Under the pieces are notes generated by a model. The model searched no databases. It was not told where the DNA came from and worked only from the letters and a program-made list of their open reading frames with translations. The translations under genes and the position numbers were made by a program. Below are positions 11,489-23,078 of a stretch of 64,000 bases of DNA, one piece after another (the stretch's first letter is position 1; every line of letters starts with the position of its first letter). The DNA lies in the NCBI GenBank assembly GCA_033030425.1, contig JAUFSD010000008.1, forward strand, positions 1 through 64,000, read 5' to 3'. The stretch comes from Verpa conica (Eukaryota; Ascomycota; Pezizomycetes; Pezizales; Morchellaceae).

Positions 11489-12520
11489 CTCTATATACTA
11501 CTAATTGTGCAAATGAGTATGAATAGTACAGTTTACCCTCGTGTGGCGAACATATGGCGAACAGGGAGGTCTATATGGCCCAGATCTCAAACCCTAACTC
11601 GCTTTTCTGCCGTAGCTTCCTTTACGGGTTAAGTGCTTTGCCACTTCTTATTTCAACCTCCTAGCATGATTCTCGATCTCGCTAAATTTTACGATACCTA
11701 TTTAGACCCCCTGTTCGCGGTACGGGAGTGAACGACTTATGGTTTTCTGCCTCCAAATATCACGTGATGAGTAGAGGGTTAGGTTAAAATGATTTCCTTC
11801 GATCAAAGGAATCAATGGGTAGGTGGGTGGGTGGATCAATAATTCTCTCTATTGGTCAGATTTGTGCATGCGTCTATAGAGTCGCTTTTAATTATGGCGC
11901 CATCTATAAAGTTGCTTTTAATTATGGCGTGCTTGGTGGCGCTACCAGATAAGGCAGGTGCTGCTGGTCTCGGCAGCGCTTGGCGCTCCCCCACGGAAAA
12001 TGACCACCCCTTCTACTGGATATATGGATGTAAAAACCATGGATTTTAGCGATTCTAAATGTATGGGTCGATTTGCCTTCCTTTTCTCTATCGATCCCTG
12101 CTTTCAGCGCTCGGAAAACCTCAGGGTATATAAGGACTAACTGTGACTTTTCCGCCATTATAGAGGTATAGAGGGTGCACAGTCCCGTCTTAGGTGTCGC
12201 ACACAGGTATGTGACGTTAGAATCATACGGAACCAGGTTCCCATGCAGTCCCCCAGTAGTTTTAGTAGTTCTGCCTACTAACGAAAAGGTGTTACACAGG
12301 TTGTGACGCATCGGAGTCGGCCCAACGGGGTTCCGACCGGATCTACTCAGATCCGTGCTCTCTCTGGTATGTTGTATATATACCCCCCTTCGCTGACTGA
12401 AGAGTATAGAAATTATACGAAAACGCCTTTCTTGTAACACTACAAGAAGCTTTATCAGCGCAAGTACTCTATACTCCTTCCCCCATCCAATACATAGAAG
12501 ATAGAATCTTCTCCCTACTT
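11489..12520. other. Gene-free stretch with a dispersed repeat and telobox-like motifs
   Basis: I see no credible gene. AAACCCTAAC at about 11588 and AGGGTTAGGTTA at about 11777 are telomere-like (telobox) motifs. The segment about 11610-11700 recurs in reverse orientation at about 39030-39110: both contain GAAATAAGAAGTGGCAAAGC, followed by related GTAAAG and CGAGAATxxxGCTAGG motifs. This marks a dispersed, unclassified repeat. Confidence 0.5.
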
Positions 12521-13470
12521 TAACAGCTTATGACCGCCAAGACATTGTCTGATTGTCCCTCTCCAGAAATAAAGATACACAGGGGACTACAAAAGTTGCC
12601 AAAATCTCGCTCCCAGCCGAAAACCGCCATGGATCGGGTAGGTCCCACGGCTGCGCAGAAGCAACGCCACAGTGACGTCTGCAGCAGGCAGGTATGGGTA
12701 GGGCTGCAGCGCAGGGGAGTCTATATAGGGGGTTAATATGGGAGTGCAGCGCCAGCGTGCAGGCAGACAGGTGGTGTACAGCTGCAGCGCAGTCGATATG
12801 GGGGTTTATATGAGCCTGGAGAAACGTCAGCGCTGATACAAGACAGCCCCACGGCTCCACAAATATTGTTCTGGTACCTCTGTACAGCCCTTAGATCTCG
12901 AGTCTTTGAGAGCCCCCACCTATTGTATAGCAGAGACTGCTCGAGCCAAGGACAGCCCCCCACCTGTCGTACAGGGTATACCTCACATGTTCTGGACCAA
13001 TCTACAGCTGTCATATAGCCAGAGGTGCTCAAGATCTGGACTGAGCTTTATTCCCTGTACAGGAGCTTTGTGACAATTGGGGATGAGTCTTAGGAGTACT
13101 GTACAGGCCCAGAGAACCATAAGCATAGATAAGTCCCTCTCCCTATACAGGGAAAATGCCTCGCTTGGGGGTGTCCCTTTTGGCTGTCGTACAATGGGGT
13201 GTGACAGATATGGTACTCTCGCCTAGTTGTCATACAGCGAGAATAGACAGATATGGGACTTAGGTGTTTTGGTTATACAGCGAGAAAAGACATATATGGG
13301 GGGCTTCAGCAAGCGCAGTACAGCTGCAACCGCCACAGGAAAGAACCCCCACTTGCTCCTGTACAGCAGCTTGGACCGCACAAGGACATGTGCAAAAATA
13401 GTTGTACAGGCAAAATAACTTCCTGCGCAACCGTCTAAAGCCTGCTGTGGGCCAAGAACTGTCTCCTACA
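12521..13470. repeat. Degenerate TACAG-containing repeat array
   Basis: Roughly every 40-60 bases a variant of TGTACAG, TCGTACAG or TATACAGCGAGA appears, along with CCCCAC and GAGACTGC motifs. The stretch therefore looks like an old tandem array. Its right part (13140-13460) is the counterpart of 840-1130, and a short related piece lies at about 53640-53760. Short open frames here look repeat-driven, and I call no gene. Confidence 0.5.
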
Positions 13471-14480
13471 ATAGATCAGGCAAAAAGAGGGCGAGAATCA
13501 ACCCCTAACCCTCTTCTCACACCACGAGAAACCCATTAAATGGCCGGGTAACAAGATCCCAGAGACGTCCAGATCCACTACAGACAGTCCCCGAGACAAG
13601 CGCAGGCAGTTTTTGGGACTACCAGGAACTGCAGGGGGTCCATGGGACCGGCAAGATACCAGGTATTCCCAAGGACTTTGCTGTGGGTCCCAGAGACAAT
13701 TGACCTTTTGCTGATGTATATGAATAGGAATAAGGGAAATTTTTTACTATTTATATTTTTATTGAGGTAGACTTTGTTGCTTGTAGCAAACCGAACAGAC
13801 TTTATTTTTGCACTAGTAGTATATAGACGTAACCGGGGAGCAACCCTCTGAATGAATCATCATTAAACTCATCTATATACTACCTACACATATGATTGAA
13901 ACTTTGATTTCTTTTAGGTGTTGTGGGAAAAAAATATATCTTAAGCGGGTTTTTGGGTGTTGCTTACTAAAATGTTGAATCACTTTCCTGCACCCTATGT
14001 ACATGTAGAATGATGACTATGAGGGAAATCATGTAAAGAAACTGGGAAACATTCCGTAAGTAATACCTAAATGTCTAAATAAATAAGTGAAGTTAGTTAA
14101 ATCTCACATTTGACGTTGTCTTGTGGGTAAATTTGTTGTGGTGAATACCGGTACATAATCGATCACCAGACTTTATTTTCCGGTGAGGAGTTAGCCATAG
14201 TTGATTGACTAGGCAGCATCTTCTACTGGACTATGTGATAAGCCCATAGGCATACTCGCCAAATGGTGCGGTAACCCAAAAACCCGGGTTCTATGGGATT
14301 ATGTAAGCCGTATACTTAGGAGAGCCGGTATTTACGCGGCCATGTCGGTAGACCCCACAGCGTTACCCCTACATACTTTACCCCACTTGAATATAGAATT
14401 GAGCGCCCACATCACTCCCCCAACATCTGACACGAAGACTCGCCGCACTTCTATAGTCCCACCGAGAGAATCAACAAGCT
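13471..14480. other. Gene-free stretch upstream of the MFS remnant
   Basis: CCCTAACCCT at about 13505 is telomere-like. The remainder is AT-rich intergenic sequence with no supported gene or RNA. Any promoter for the transporter at 14481 would lie in its last part, but no clear TATA element stands out. Confidence 0.5.
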
Positions 14481-16228
14481 ATGCGCTATTTTTCTAGAGT
14501 TCAACTGAGAGGTACCCAACCTGAGGGAAACGGTGGCTTCTTCCTATATGGGGCTTACATATGTGGATTTGTGCTATTGGTGACGTCTTTGGGGAGGACC
14601 CTCTGCGAAGTACCTCTCCTTCGGCTGCTTGAGCTTACGGTTTGTCGTACCTACTATCTGGCGCAAAACCCGACTGTTATCGGTCCTGGTGGAGAAGTTG
14701 CAGAGGAGCTTTGCAAGATAGATCAAGTCCAGGCCGAGTTAGCGAATCTAAACGGCTGGGACTCTTTTTTTGTGGGAATAACTGGTCTGGACCCCCTCCT
14801 TTCTCTTTCCCACTAGGGTGTCTGCACTAGTTGTCTCTTTAGTCTAAAGACAGTACATATTACTTAGGCTTCCTGACTGCATTTCCATACACATACTTAA
14901 GCGAGCACATCGATCGAAGGGTTATATTGGCGATTAACCTCGTTAGCTATGCCTGTGGGATGGTCTATATCTACACTATTTGTCAGTTAGCTAAAATCTT
15001 GTCCAAGTTCCTATAACTATTTGGAGTTGACTAACTTTAAAATAATTCCCAATCTAGGCTATTTTTACAAGGTCTTCAACGTTAAGATGATATGGCTGTC
15101 CAGTGCTTTCAACTTTTTCGGCGGTGGTGGGAGTATTATGGTTTCTCTACTACATGCCATAATAGCAGAAACTATCCACCCATCTTTACTGTTCGTGACC
15201 CATGGTCCCAGTAAACATTACATTTTACCATCCAGATAGTTGACCATTATGAAAACCGTAGGAGTACTGCCTACTATTATCTTGGGGCTTTGACACTAGT
15301 CACACATGCCCTCGCTCAAGGTGGAGGAGCATTTATGATGTAGTAGGATCTCTGGCTCCCTACTCAAGTTGGCCTTCTTATCTTCTGCTCAGCGATTACT
15401 ATGCTCCCATTTATACCTGAACCCCGGATCGGGGAACCAGGAGGTAAGGGGAGCAGCACCGATAACTCCTCAGCATCAGTTGAACCGCTACTTGGAGTGC
15501 CTTCGTCGACTACCAGCTATAGACGGATAGAGGACCCCATAGAAAAAGAAGGATTTGTTGCTAGCATTTTATCAGCTTGTGTTGGAACATACCTGGTTGT
15601 GTTAGAGCTCTTCTGCGACCCTCAGTCATCTCTCTGTCTAGCTGTTTTTTTCCTATATAAGATGGGTTATGGCTTCCTTACGATCCTACAGCAATGGGCA
15701 AGCAAGAGATTTGATTGGACCCTAGCTGAGATCAGCTATGTCCTCTCCTTTCAGTCTCTAGTTAGTGTGATGATGTTCGTCCTTCTTTCTATCTTCGCAA
15801 AGTTGATGCGGAAGAGAAACATACCTGCTGCTATAACAGATCTCTACGTGGCGAAATTTAGTCTAGCCACTGCGACCCTTGGAGTATTCTTTATCGGCCT
15901 TTCCACTAACCGTGCTTACTTTATCCTTGCATTAACCGTCTATAACCTGGAATCTGGATTTCATCCTGCCTTGAAGTCATTCGTAACAGCGATTTCGGAT
16001 ACAAGGAAAATTAATCGGCTATATATCGGAATATCTGTGGTGGAGAGGGCTGGATCACTCATTGGAGGACCATTGTGGGCACAGATCTTTCATTTTGGGA
16101 TGAAGCTTGGGGTTGTTGGTAATAGTATCCCAATTTGGTTCTCGAGTATCTTTTTGGTGGGAGCTGGTGTCATTCTTTATGTTATCGCGTCGCGACATTC
16201 CCGGGCATTAGCTATTGGAGTGGACTAG
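14481..16228 (+). pseudogene. MFS transporter, probably inactive
   Basis: This resembles fungal major facilitator superfamily transporters, 12-helix plasma-membrane carriers. Exon 1 encodes RLLELTVCRTYYL and VIGPGGEVAEELCKIDQVQ, an N-terminal signature I recall from ascomycete MFS proteins. An intron at 14785-14867 leads in frame to LTAFPYTYLSEHIDRRVIL. One at 14982-15057 leads to YFYKVFNVKMIWLSSAFNF and GGGGSIM. A short one at about 15195-15235 leads to YYYLGALTLVTHALAQGG. The next exon has two adjacent in-frame stops (TAG TAG, 15341-15346) inside clearly homologous sequence, before the long C-terminal half (open to 16228, with several hydrophobic segments). I found no splice option that removes the stops and keeps the frame. 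The substrate is unknown. Confidence 0.7.
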
Positions 16229-16990
16229 GGGCCTTTCAAGACTACTATACGTGTGTTTTCTTGGTCATATAACCCTCGTGATACGGAGCTGTTCTGGTGC
16301 GATTTCCTTATTTGATTGCAGGTAGAGAAGTCCACTTAGTCCGCATTTCTTTGGGGGTGGTCGATCCATATCTCTACTGTAAAGCAGTTATTTCTGCCTC
16401 GCTATCTCTGAGCTATGGGCATTCCAAAGTTTGAGGGTACATAGGTACTCTATTATGAATTGTTATAGCTAAGGCGCAAGCATGGACAGCATCTTCATGT
16501 CCCCCTTGACTACCTCACTGTATGCCAGCCTTGACTATTTGTCTTGCCTCTGAGACTCCTTTCCCGACTGCTGTATCTCACCCTTAGCTGCCCTACTATG
16601 GTCTCTAACAGCCTTACCTTTTCATATCGTGTTGTGGCTTTCTTTCATCCTCCATTCCCTGCTGCAGTCTCACTCTTGCTGAGCCATCCGCCAAACACTC
16701 CGCCAAATCATGCAATTTCTCCAGGTCCCTCGCACAAACTTTTCTCCCCTCCCCAATACCACCATTCTATCGCACCCTGTAACCCTAACTCGATATCTCA
16801 ACTACTAGGATCTGTTGGAATAAGCAATACTCTGAAACTTGAGTAAAGTTATTGTACTTAGCATACAAAGGCATTGTTATACAGTGGAGGAATAGTATCC
16901 CAGTACGGATAGTTTTTCTATGTAACAGAGGAATAGTATCCCGGCGCGGATGGTCTTGGCTTTTCTATGTTGCAATAGATGAATTGTATC
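16229..16990. other. Gene-free stretch after the MFS remnant
   Basis: Pyrimidine-rich sequence without a supported gene. A telobox-like AACCCTAACTC lies at about 16780. GGAATAGTATCCC(A/G)G occurs twice (about 16890 and 16926) as a short direct repeat with a related third unit near 16980, suggesting a small tandem repeat. Confidence 0.45.
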
Positions 16991-17226
16991 TAGTGTTCGT
17001 CTTGGGGCGGTTCGGGGCCTGATTTTCGGTGAAGGAACCGCCCCAATGGGGGGATAACTGGTGGGGCCCCGTTGGGGCCACTGGAGTTAATTAGGTTAAA
17101 TTTCGGTTAATGGGGGATTTTTGAAGGGCAAACCCGACCCGGCCGGGGAATGGGGCGGTTCGGGGCGGTTTCTTGGCGCGGTTCCCCGAAGAGTTTGGGG
17201 GACCGAATTCCCCGTGACGAACACTA
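16991..17226. mobile_element. MITE, GTGTTCGTC family, copy A
   Basis: The ends are inverted repeats, GTGTTCGTC...GACGAACAC, flanked on both sides by TA. Such TA duplications are typical of Tc1/mariner-type insertion. The interior (about 230 bases) is very GC-rich with GGGGCGGTTCGGGGC motifs on both arms and has no coding capacity. A shorter relative lies at 37936-38018. The parent transposase is not in the window. Confidence 0.7.
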
Positions 17227-17749
17227 ACCAAAGCTTTCATCAGGATCCCCAGGACGCTGAGGAGAGATCTGACAATAGGTTTCATTTGCTAGTCTTCTGA
17301 CGCAGCACATATATCTCAGGATACAAGTACAAGTTTGCTTATGAACCGGCTTGTGTCCCGTCACTAAAGGACCACGATTTAATACTATGCTTAGTGAGAA
17401 TACTCCCCACTATATGAGTTCCCACTTTTTCCAGTAAGTGGACATGTCATGAATGATTAGTCATGAGGATACTTGGCATCATCTCTAGTACACAAAAGTT
17501 TCGTTTTTTCCTTTGTTCTAGCATCATTCATAATAAAACTCTTTTTCACGTCTTCCATGACTAAACCGTCCTTGGTGACATGATCACCAAAAAGTGATCC
17601 TAACAGGACAGTTGGTTATCATAAGATAATATTCTATATCCCGCTAAAATCTATTCCACTGCAAAACTTCTATATAATTCGAAATCTCCCCAAATCTATA
17701 AAACTGTATAACATGAGATAGTCTAAATAAAAACTCAACCAGTAGAAAA
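17227..17749. other. Intergenic, no feature seen
   Basis: AT-rich sequence between the MITE and the 3' end of the minus-strand secreted-protein gene. It presumably contains that gene's 3' untranslated region. I see no gene, RNA or clear repeat. Confidence 0.5.
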
Positions 17750-18646
17750 TTATTTCATATCCGATGACATACGAGCTACTAGTCTTGAAGGACCCGATCT
17801 TCTTTGCTTTCGACCCTTGGCCTGTTTAGGAGGTTTTGCGACTTTAGCATTGTTCGCCGGGGGACGGGCTGGTGCTGCTTTCCCGGGGTTGACTGCAGGT
17901 TTTGTTGCAGGTTTGGGTGCAGGCTTGAGTGCAGGTTTTGTTGCAGGTTTGGGCGCAGGTTTGGGTGCAGGTTTGGTTGCAGGTTTTGTAGCCTTTCCAT
18001 CTGTCTTTGCAGGAGTCTTGGGCTTTGTTGGCGTACTTGTCTTGCGACCGGCCGGCATTGGACAAGCGGCACCAAGTCCTCTCCTCCTGAGTGCTGTGCA
18101 TCCAGCGGTAGGGACATCGAAGATCTCTTTTGGTGTAGTATCTTCGTCCGCCCCACCCTTTCCCCAATGTTTACCTCCCTTTGTCCAAACTACTCTTTCT
18201 ATATCAGGATCTGCAGCGTTGATAGAAACGATTTCGGTTACTTCTGACCCGGGCTTTGTGAGCTCGGGAAGTTCATCGGTATAGAAAACAGTCGTTTTAT
18301 AGGATCGCCCGGCGGCCAGGGGGCCTTGGATGATACGGACTTTACCACTAGCTTGACTGGCGAATACCCGCGATACCTCGTTCCAGAAAGTAGCATGGAA
18401 CCCAACGGGTATCTTGACATCAGTCTTAGCAAGCATTGTTCCGAGGCTGACCCCGCCCTTATCTCTGATGTATTTGTTATCAAGAAAATCATTCATATCC
18501 TTGTAGCTGTCTGGCGCCTTGCCAAACCATAATAGGCACTCGTCTTTTGCTGGTGCTATTGCCGCTTTTTGTACAGCCGTCAACGTTGCTAGGGCAAGCT
18601 GAAGCAGAACAAAGAAAAGAACTGATGAGAGAAAAAAATGCTTCAT
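17750..18646 (-). CDS. Secreted basic protein with Lys-Pro-Ala repeats, function unknown
   Basis: A single 298-residue open frame from an ATG. Residues 1-20 form a strong signal peptide (hydrophobic FFLSSVLFFVLLQLALATL), so the protein is probably secreted. Residues about 22-190 form a globular domain I do not recognise, with WFGKAPDSYKDMN, VIIQGPLAAGRS-like and WTKGGKHWGKGGA segments and only two or three cysteines. Residues about 200-255 are tandem KPAPKPATKPA-type repeats. The C-terminus is strongly basic (KGRKQRRSGPSR). Such a tail could bind cell wall, nucleic acid or acidic surfaces, but that is inference. A TATA-like element lies about 240 bases upstream. Composition and uninterrupted length support a real gene. 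Confidence 0.8.
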   Translation of the reverse strand: MKHFFLSSVLFFVLLQLALATLTAVQKAAIAPAKDECLLWFGKAPDSYKDMNDFLDNKYIRDKGGVSLGTMLAKTDVKIPVGFHATFWNEVSRVFASQASGKVRIIQGPLAAGRSYKTTVFYTDELPELTKPGSEVTEIVSINAADPDIERVVWTKGGKHWGKGGADEDTTPKEIFDVPTAGCTALRRRGLGAACPMPAGRKTSTPTKPKTPAKTDGKATKPATKPAPKPAPKPATKPALKPAPKPATKPAVNPGKAAPARPPANNAKVAKPPKQAKGRKQRRSGPSRLVARMSSDMK

Positions 18647-18883
18647 TGTTTAAAGTTGTATTGTTGTATGGTTGCTGGACCAGCCTATAGCAGAATCAGG
18701 TCTTCGAGATATCGTAGGTTCGTGAATTAGAAAGTCAAGTAAAACGAAAGAATAGAATAATGATGGTATAAAGGGAGCGTTTGAGGGAAATTGGCGTAAA
18801 GGAATGGAGTTGTATGAAGGAATGTATGAAGATACCAGATCTTCCCGTGTTGTTTGTATGATATGTGCTCTGGTAGGGTGCCT

Positions 18884-18894
18884 TTTATACCATA
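18884..18894 (-). promoter_or_regulatory. TATA-like element upstream of the secreted-protein gene
   Basis: GGTATAAAAGG on the minus strand lies about 240 bases before the ATG at 18646. The spacing is long for a direct core promoter, but a long 5' untranslated region would fit. Confidence 0.35.
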
Positions 18895-21177
18895 AATTTG
18901 ATATTTTGGCAGAAGGATAATTAAGTCTAGCTGAGAATCCTCAAGGGTTCGCCTTGTCACTGGAGCTGAAGAAGCCCTGTACTCTTCGGTGAGCCACGAG
19001 GCCTTCTGTGGCAAAGGAATTACAGAATATCGTTTACCGGTTCCTAGAAAGGTCATAATTAGTAGTGGAACTATGGTGATATTTGGGAAGATACGACTCT
19101 ATCTAATCTAATACCGCAGGATCCGTGATTACACTCTATTTATATTGAAGCACGAACCTTTCAAAATAGATTTACCACCATAATTGTTATTCAAGGTTAC
19201 TAGGGTAGAATAAGGGCCTGAACCACCTATCCTAGATGTTATTACTAGTACACAAATTGACCAGTGCTAGCCCAGCAGAGAGAATATATCATGGCTTAGT
19301 ACACAAATACACCATTCACTATTAGTACTACAGTTCCCTCATAGAAATATATTCTATGTGCTTGGCTTCTTTCAAACCTTCCATGTATCGTGAAAAATTG
19401 CCGCTAGCATAGAGGGTAAATTTAAATTAGGAACGGGTTCCGTTCGGGAATATAGCAATGGCATGTTCTTTTCTATTAGATGTAATTGATAGGTAAGTTT
19501 ACCTCAATTCACCACCGGTGAAGGGCCATGATATTATGAAAGACAGGCATAGATTTTTATATAGCCATTCCAGTATTAATTATGAATTCACCACCGGTAG
19601 TCAATTCACATTTAATGTACTAGCTACCTCAACTGGGGGTAAGTATTTTGGGATATTATCCTATATTGTATACCATGCCCTTCCGCATTTTAAACCTTAT
19701 TGTCACGCCGTACAAAGTATACTTTGCCGGAGCACATGTATATGCACATATAGTAGCCAATCGTATAAGTTTTGTATGTAGGCAAGCCCTGCATGGCTTC
19801 TGTTTTATTTTGACCCATTGGGGAGTTTTAGGCCTTCAGCTGTGATATAACAATTTTAGTCTGACATTATAATTAGTAAGGACAAAACTATGAGTTTTTC
19901 TAAAGATATATTATAGCATTCTTTGTGTAAGATAGTTCAGCAGATATTGGACCCTGCAAGAGTATATGATCCCTACATAATAAGCGACGCTAAATCAAGG
20001 TGAGTAAGCCAGCAGCCATGTAGATTTCTTGTACCACCCAAAGCTTAATGTAAGCTGCAAGGGTCTAGTACAATTAAGCTTCAGCCCTCAATCGGAATTT
20101 TATCGTATGCAAGGCAAAGCCAGCTGCTGCCAGATGCGACACCTAATTCATATCACGTTGCGGATGGTGTGTATTCTTAGTCTGAGTTGATCATACAAAA
20201 TCCCCTCCTAATCTATTAATAGCCGAGAGCAACGGGATCCGCCTTTTATCACATATCGCCAGTTGTTCCTCAGGTTGAGGTTTCGCGTATTTTGAAGGAT
20301 TATGCATAGAGAAAGCATTTAGCCGGAGCTATTATACTCGGGATAGATCCTAAGTGTTACATTCACCAGGACAGATTTCTGGGCACCAAAACTCTACGTT
20401 TATCAAACTAGTGAATTAGTTCTAGATATACTGCATGTACTTATGATTAATTTACTCATTCAGTTCTAGATATAACCAAACTGAAGTGTCAGAAGAATTG
20501 CTCTACGTTGAGTAGACCTCAGTTACGACAGTTTATACTGGGCATCGGTAGTATCCGAACAGCGGTTGACGCCCAGAACCGATCAAGCAACAGATATAAG
20601 TGGTACTACAGGGGTTCACATCAAGGTTTTCTTACCCGCTGCCAACAATTCTTCAGGGCTTTACCGAGCGTAACTCGCCTAAGCTGAATTGACCTACGGT
20701 AAAGGCCTGAATTCCAGTCCTAGTTAGGATCCTGTCACCACGTAACTCCGGGTGATACTGAAACAATCTATAGGACAAAATAAACACTTATCCGGGAGAA
20801 AGCATTGCTTAGCCGTACTTAAGCTTCTCTGGAGACTTGCCGATGATATTTACGGTTCTTTAATTATAGAATATTTGTAAAGCGTGGCTTTACACCGATG
20901 GCGACAGTCCTGAACTTCTTGCCCATAGATTAGAGAGCCGAATTGTTGTACAACGATTTCCCAATCAAGCAGCTACATGTATTTATGAGATGATATCTAC
21001 CCCGCATCCTACATCAGTGACCTTTTTCAGGGGATAGTTTGATAAACCTTGTAACCTGTGGTTAATGCAAGAGCCCCTCTACTGAGCCACCATAGAGTAT
21101 AAGTACTTCCTAACTCGGCAGCATACTGGCCCAATACACCGCTTGAAATATACACAATCATTTACTTACCGTATAGA
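18895..21177. other. Long gene-free stretch
   Basis: AT-rich sequence with no supported gene. AATTCACCACCGGT occurs twice (about 19506 and 19584). The motif GCATGTACTTATGATTAATT near 20430 recurs near 63254 as GCATGTACTTATGATAAATT before a TTCA-type microsatellite, suggesting the 3' tail of an old SINE-like element. Short frames at 19518-19845 lack any recognisable domain. Confidence 0.45.
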
Positions 21178-23078
21178 ATGTCCCCCCCGCTATCAGCAGA
21201 GATAATTGCGGAGATTATCCATCATGTATGCCTTTTTATCCTTGTTTTATGTATCAGTGCTAATCCTTCTAGGCCGCCTTCCGCCCGGCCAGCCCCGCTC
21301 TCTCATACGACCATCCGTACCATACCCACCTCCTCGCAAACTTCTGTTCTGTCTCACGTAGCTTTTACACTCTCGCTGGCTCGCTTCTCTATCGCAATGT
21401 CACTGTTCTCAAAGACTGTACTACCTCCCACCTCACCCATAAGCTACTTCCCCTACTCTCGAAAACACAGCGCATCCAACTACTCCAAGAAACAAACACT
21501 GAGGATCCAATAGACCATGAACTCTACTACATGGATCGCATAGCCAACCCTTGTTGGGTTCATAGTCTCATAGTACTTAGTGTTCGTCCTTCTCGCCCGG
21601 GTGAGGAACATATTCCATGGCGGTACCTAGAGGAGGCTGTCTTGGGAATGCAGAACCTACGTTCTATGAGGCTAGAAGCTGCTGGAGGAACACCAAAGCT
21701 CATAGAAACCATCTCTCAGCTCCAAAAACTGAAACACATATCCTGCATCTCGAGCAGTCTCCTGTGCACAACAACCCAGTTCCATCAGTTAAATGGAACC
21801 AGGCTTACTTCCCTCGCTGTCAATCTATGCCCTACCGATACTGAAAATACCGGCGGTCTCCGGAACCTCGTGAAATCTTCGAGCGAGAGTCTAAAAACCT
21901 TACATCTTTACTACTGGCAGCTTTCACCTGCCGTGGCCAACAAACATCTATTTGGAATGCTCCAGGGTGTTGCCTCATTACCCAACCTACGGAACCTCCG
22001 GTTATGCATTGGTGACCTTTCCTCAATCACGCAACTTGGAAAGGCTATTGATTTTAACACATTAACATCCCTACAACTAATACGAAAAGAGACGGCTACA
22101 AGTAATAGCTTCTCAGCTATCCTAGGCAAACTATCAGCCCTTAATAAGTTGAGTGTAGCTTTAACCAGCAACGAAGCTATTGATGTCTTGAACATTTGTA
22201 AAGGACTCCGGGAGATCCATGTGGCGTTCATCAGGCATTGCCGCGGCAATGTTACTTCATTAAATACACCCGAGCAGCTCGTCGAGGCTATTATAAAACA
22301 CAAGAGAACTTTGAAAGCGCTGACTCTGTGCATGCGGTCTAGTGGCTATGAGCGGGCAGAGGTAATAGTACTTAGAGAAAAGGAATTAGAGAGATTGGTA
22401 AAGGAGTGTTCAGGTATAGAAGACCTCAGAATTAATATTGAAGTTGATGATTTTGTAAGTTTCCTATTTATTTCGACAGGAAAACACTAACCCTTATAGA
22501 TTCAAATATGCAATATGCTTCCACGCCTACACCTTCGCAACCTCGCACTCGACCTCATAATCTATGATGGCAGCCCTCTTTCTCTCCCTATCACCTCAAC
22601 TATCACTCCTCTTTCCAAGCAGTGGTACCACCCCAGTCAATCCTACAACAACACCTATGAAGACATTCCGCCAAGTCAGGTCTCTCCCATTGAAAACGCT
22701 CTCTCTTACCTCATATCGGCCTTCATAGTGTATTACCCCAACTCATGGAGGCAGAACACACCACAGTTCATATGCATATCTTCACCAGGTATCAAACCTG
22801 ATATCCTATCTGATCGCTACTCGCAGGCATACATCCTCTACGACCCATCGGAGTCCCCCAAAGTCGATGATGTCAAGAGGTGGTACCAAGGTATCCGTTA
22901 TACTGCACCCTCTGGACAGCGGTTCGAGTGGGAAAACAGTGGGACCAAGGTACATATACAAGTGGTGGATACGATCCCCAGCAGGAAGGATGATTGGAGT
23001 GGAAAGTTGGCGGCATGGAATACGGCCTTCAAATCAGCGAACAGTGCAACAGATATAAAAGAACACGTCATCCGGTAG
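21178..23078 (+). CDS. F-box protein with leucine-rich-repeat-like body
   Basis: F-box proteins recruit targets to SCF ubiquitin ligases through Skp1. Three exons are proposed: 21178-21225, 21273-22454 and 22500-23078. Introns 21226-21272 (GTATGC...GCTAAT...CTAG) and 22455-22499 (GTAAGT...CACTAAC...ATAG) are both phase 0, giving 602 residues. The N-terminal F-box reads LSAEIIAEIIHH, then after the first intron LLANFCSVSRSFYTLAG and LLYRNVTVLKD, the usual F-box pattern. Residues about 130-410 contain irregular Leu-rich segments (LPNLRNLRLCIGDLSSI, LKTLHLYYWQL) that suggest a divergent LRR-like substrate-binding domain. The C-terminal exon has no domain I recognise. Targets are unknown; fungal genomes carry many such rapidly evolving genes. 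Confidence 0.85.

Noticed and set aside
15401..16228. A separate 275-residue membrane protein gene
   Set aside because: The frame is open upstream of its ATG and continues the MFS homology, so it is the C-terminal half of the broken transporter.
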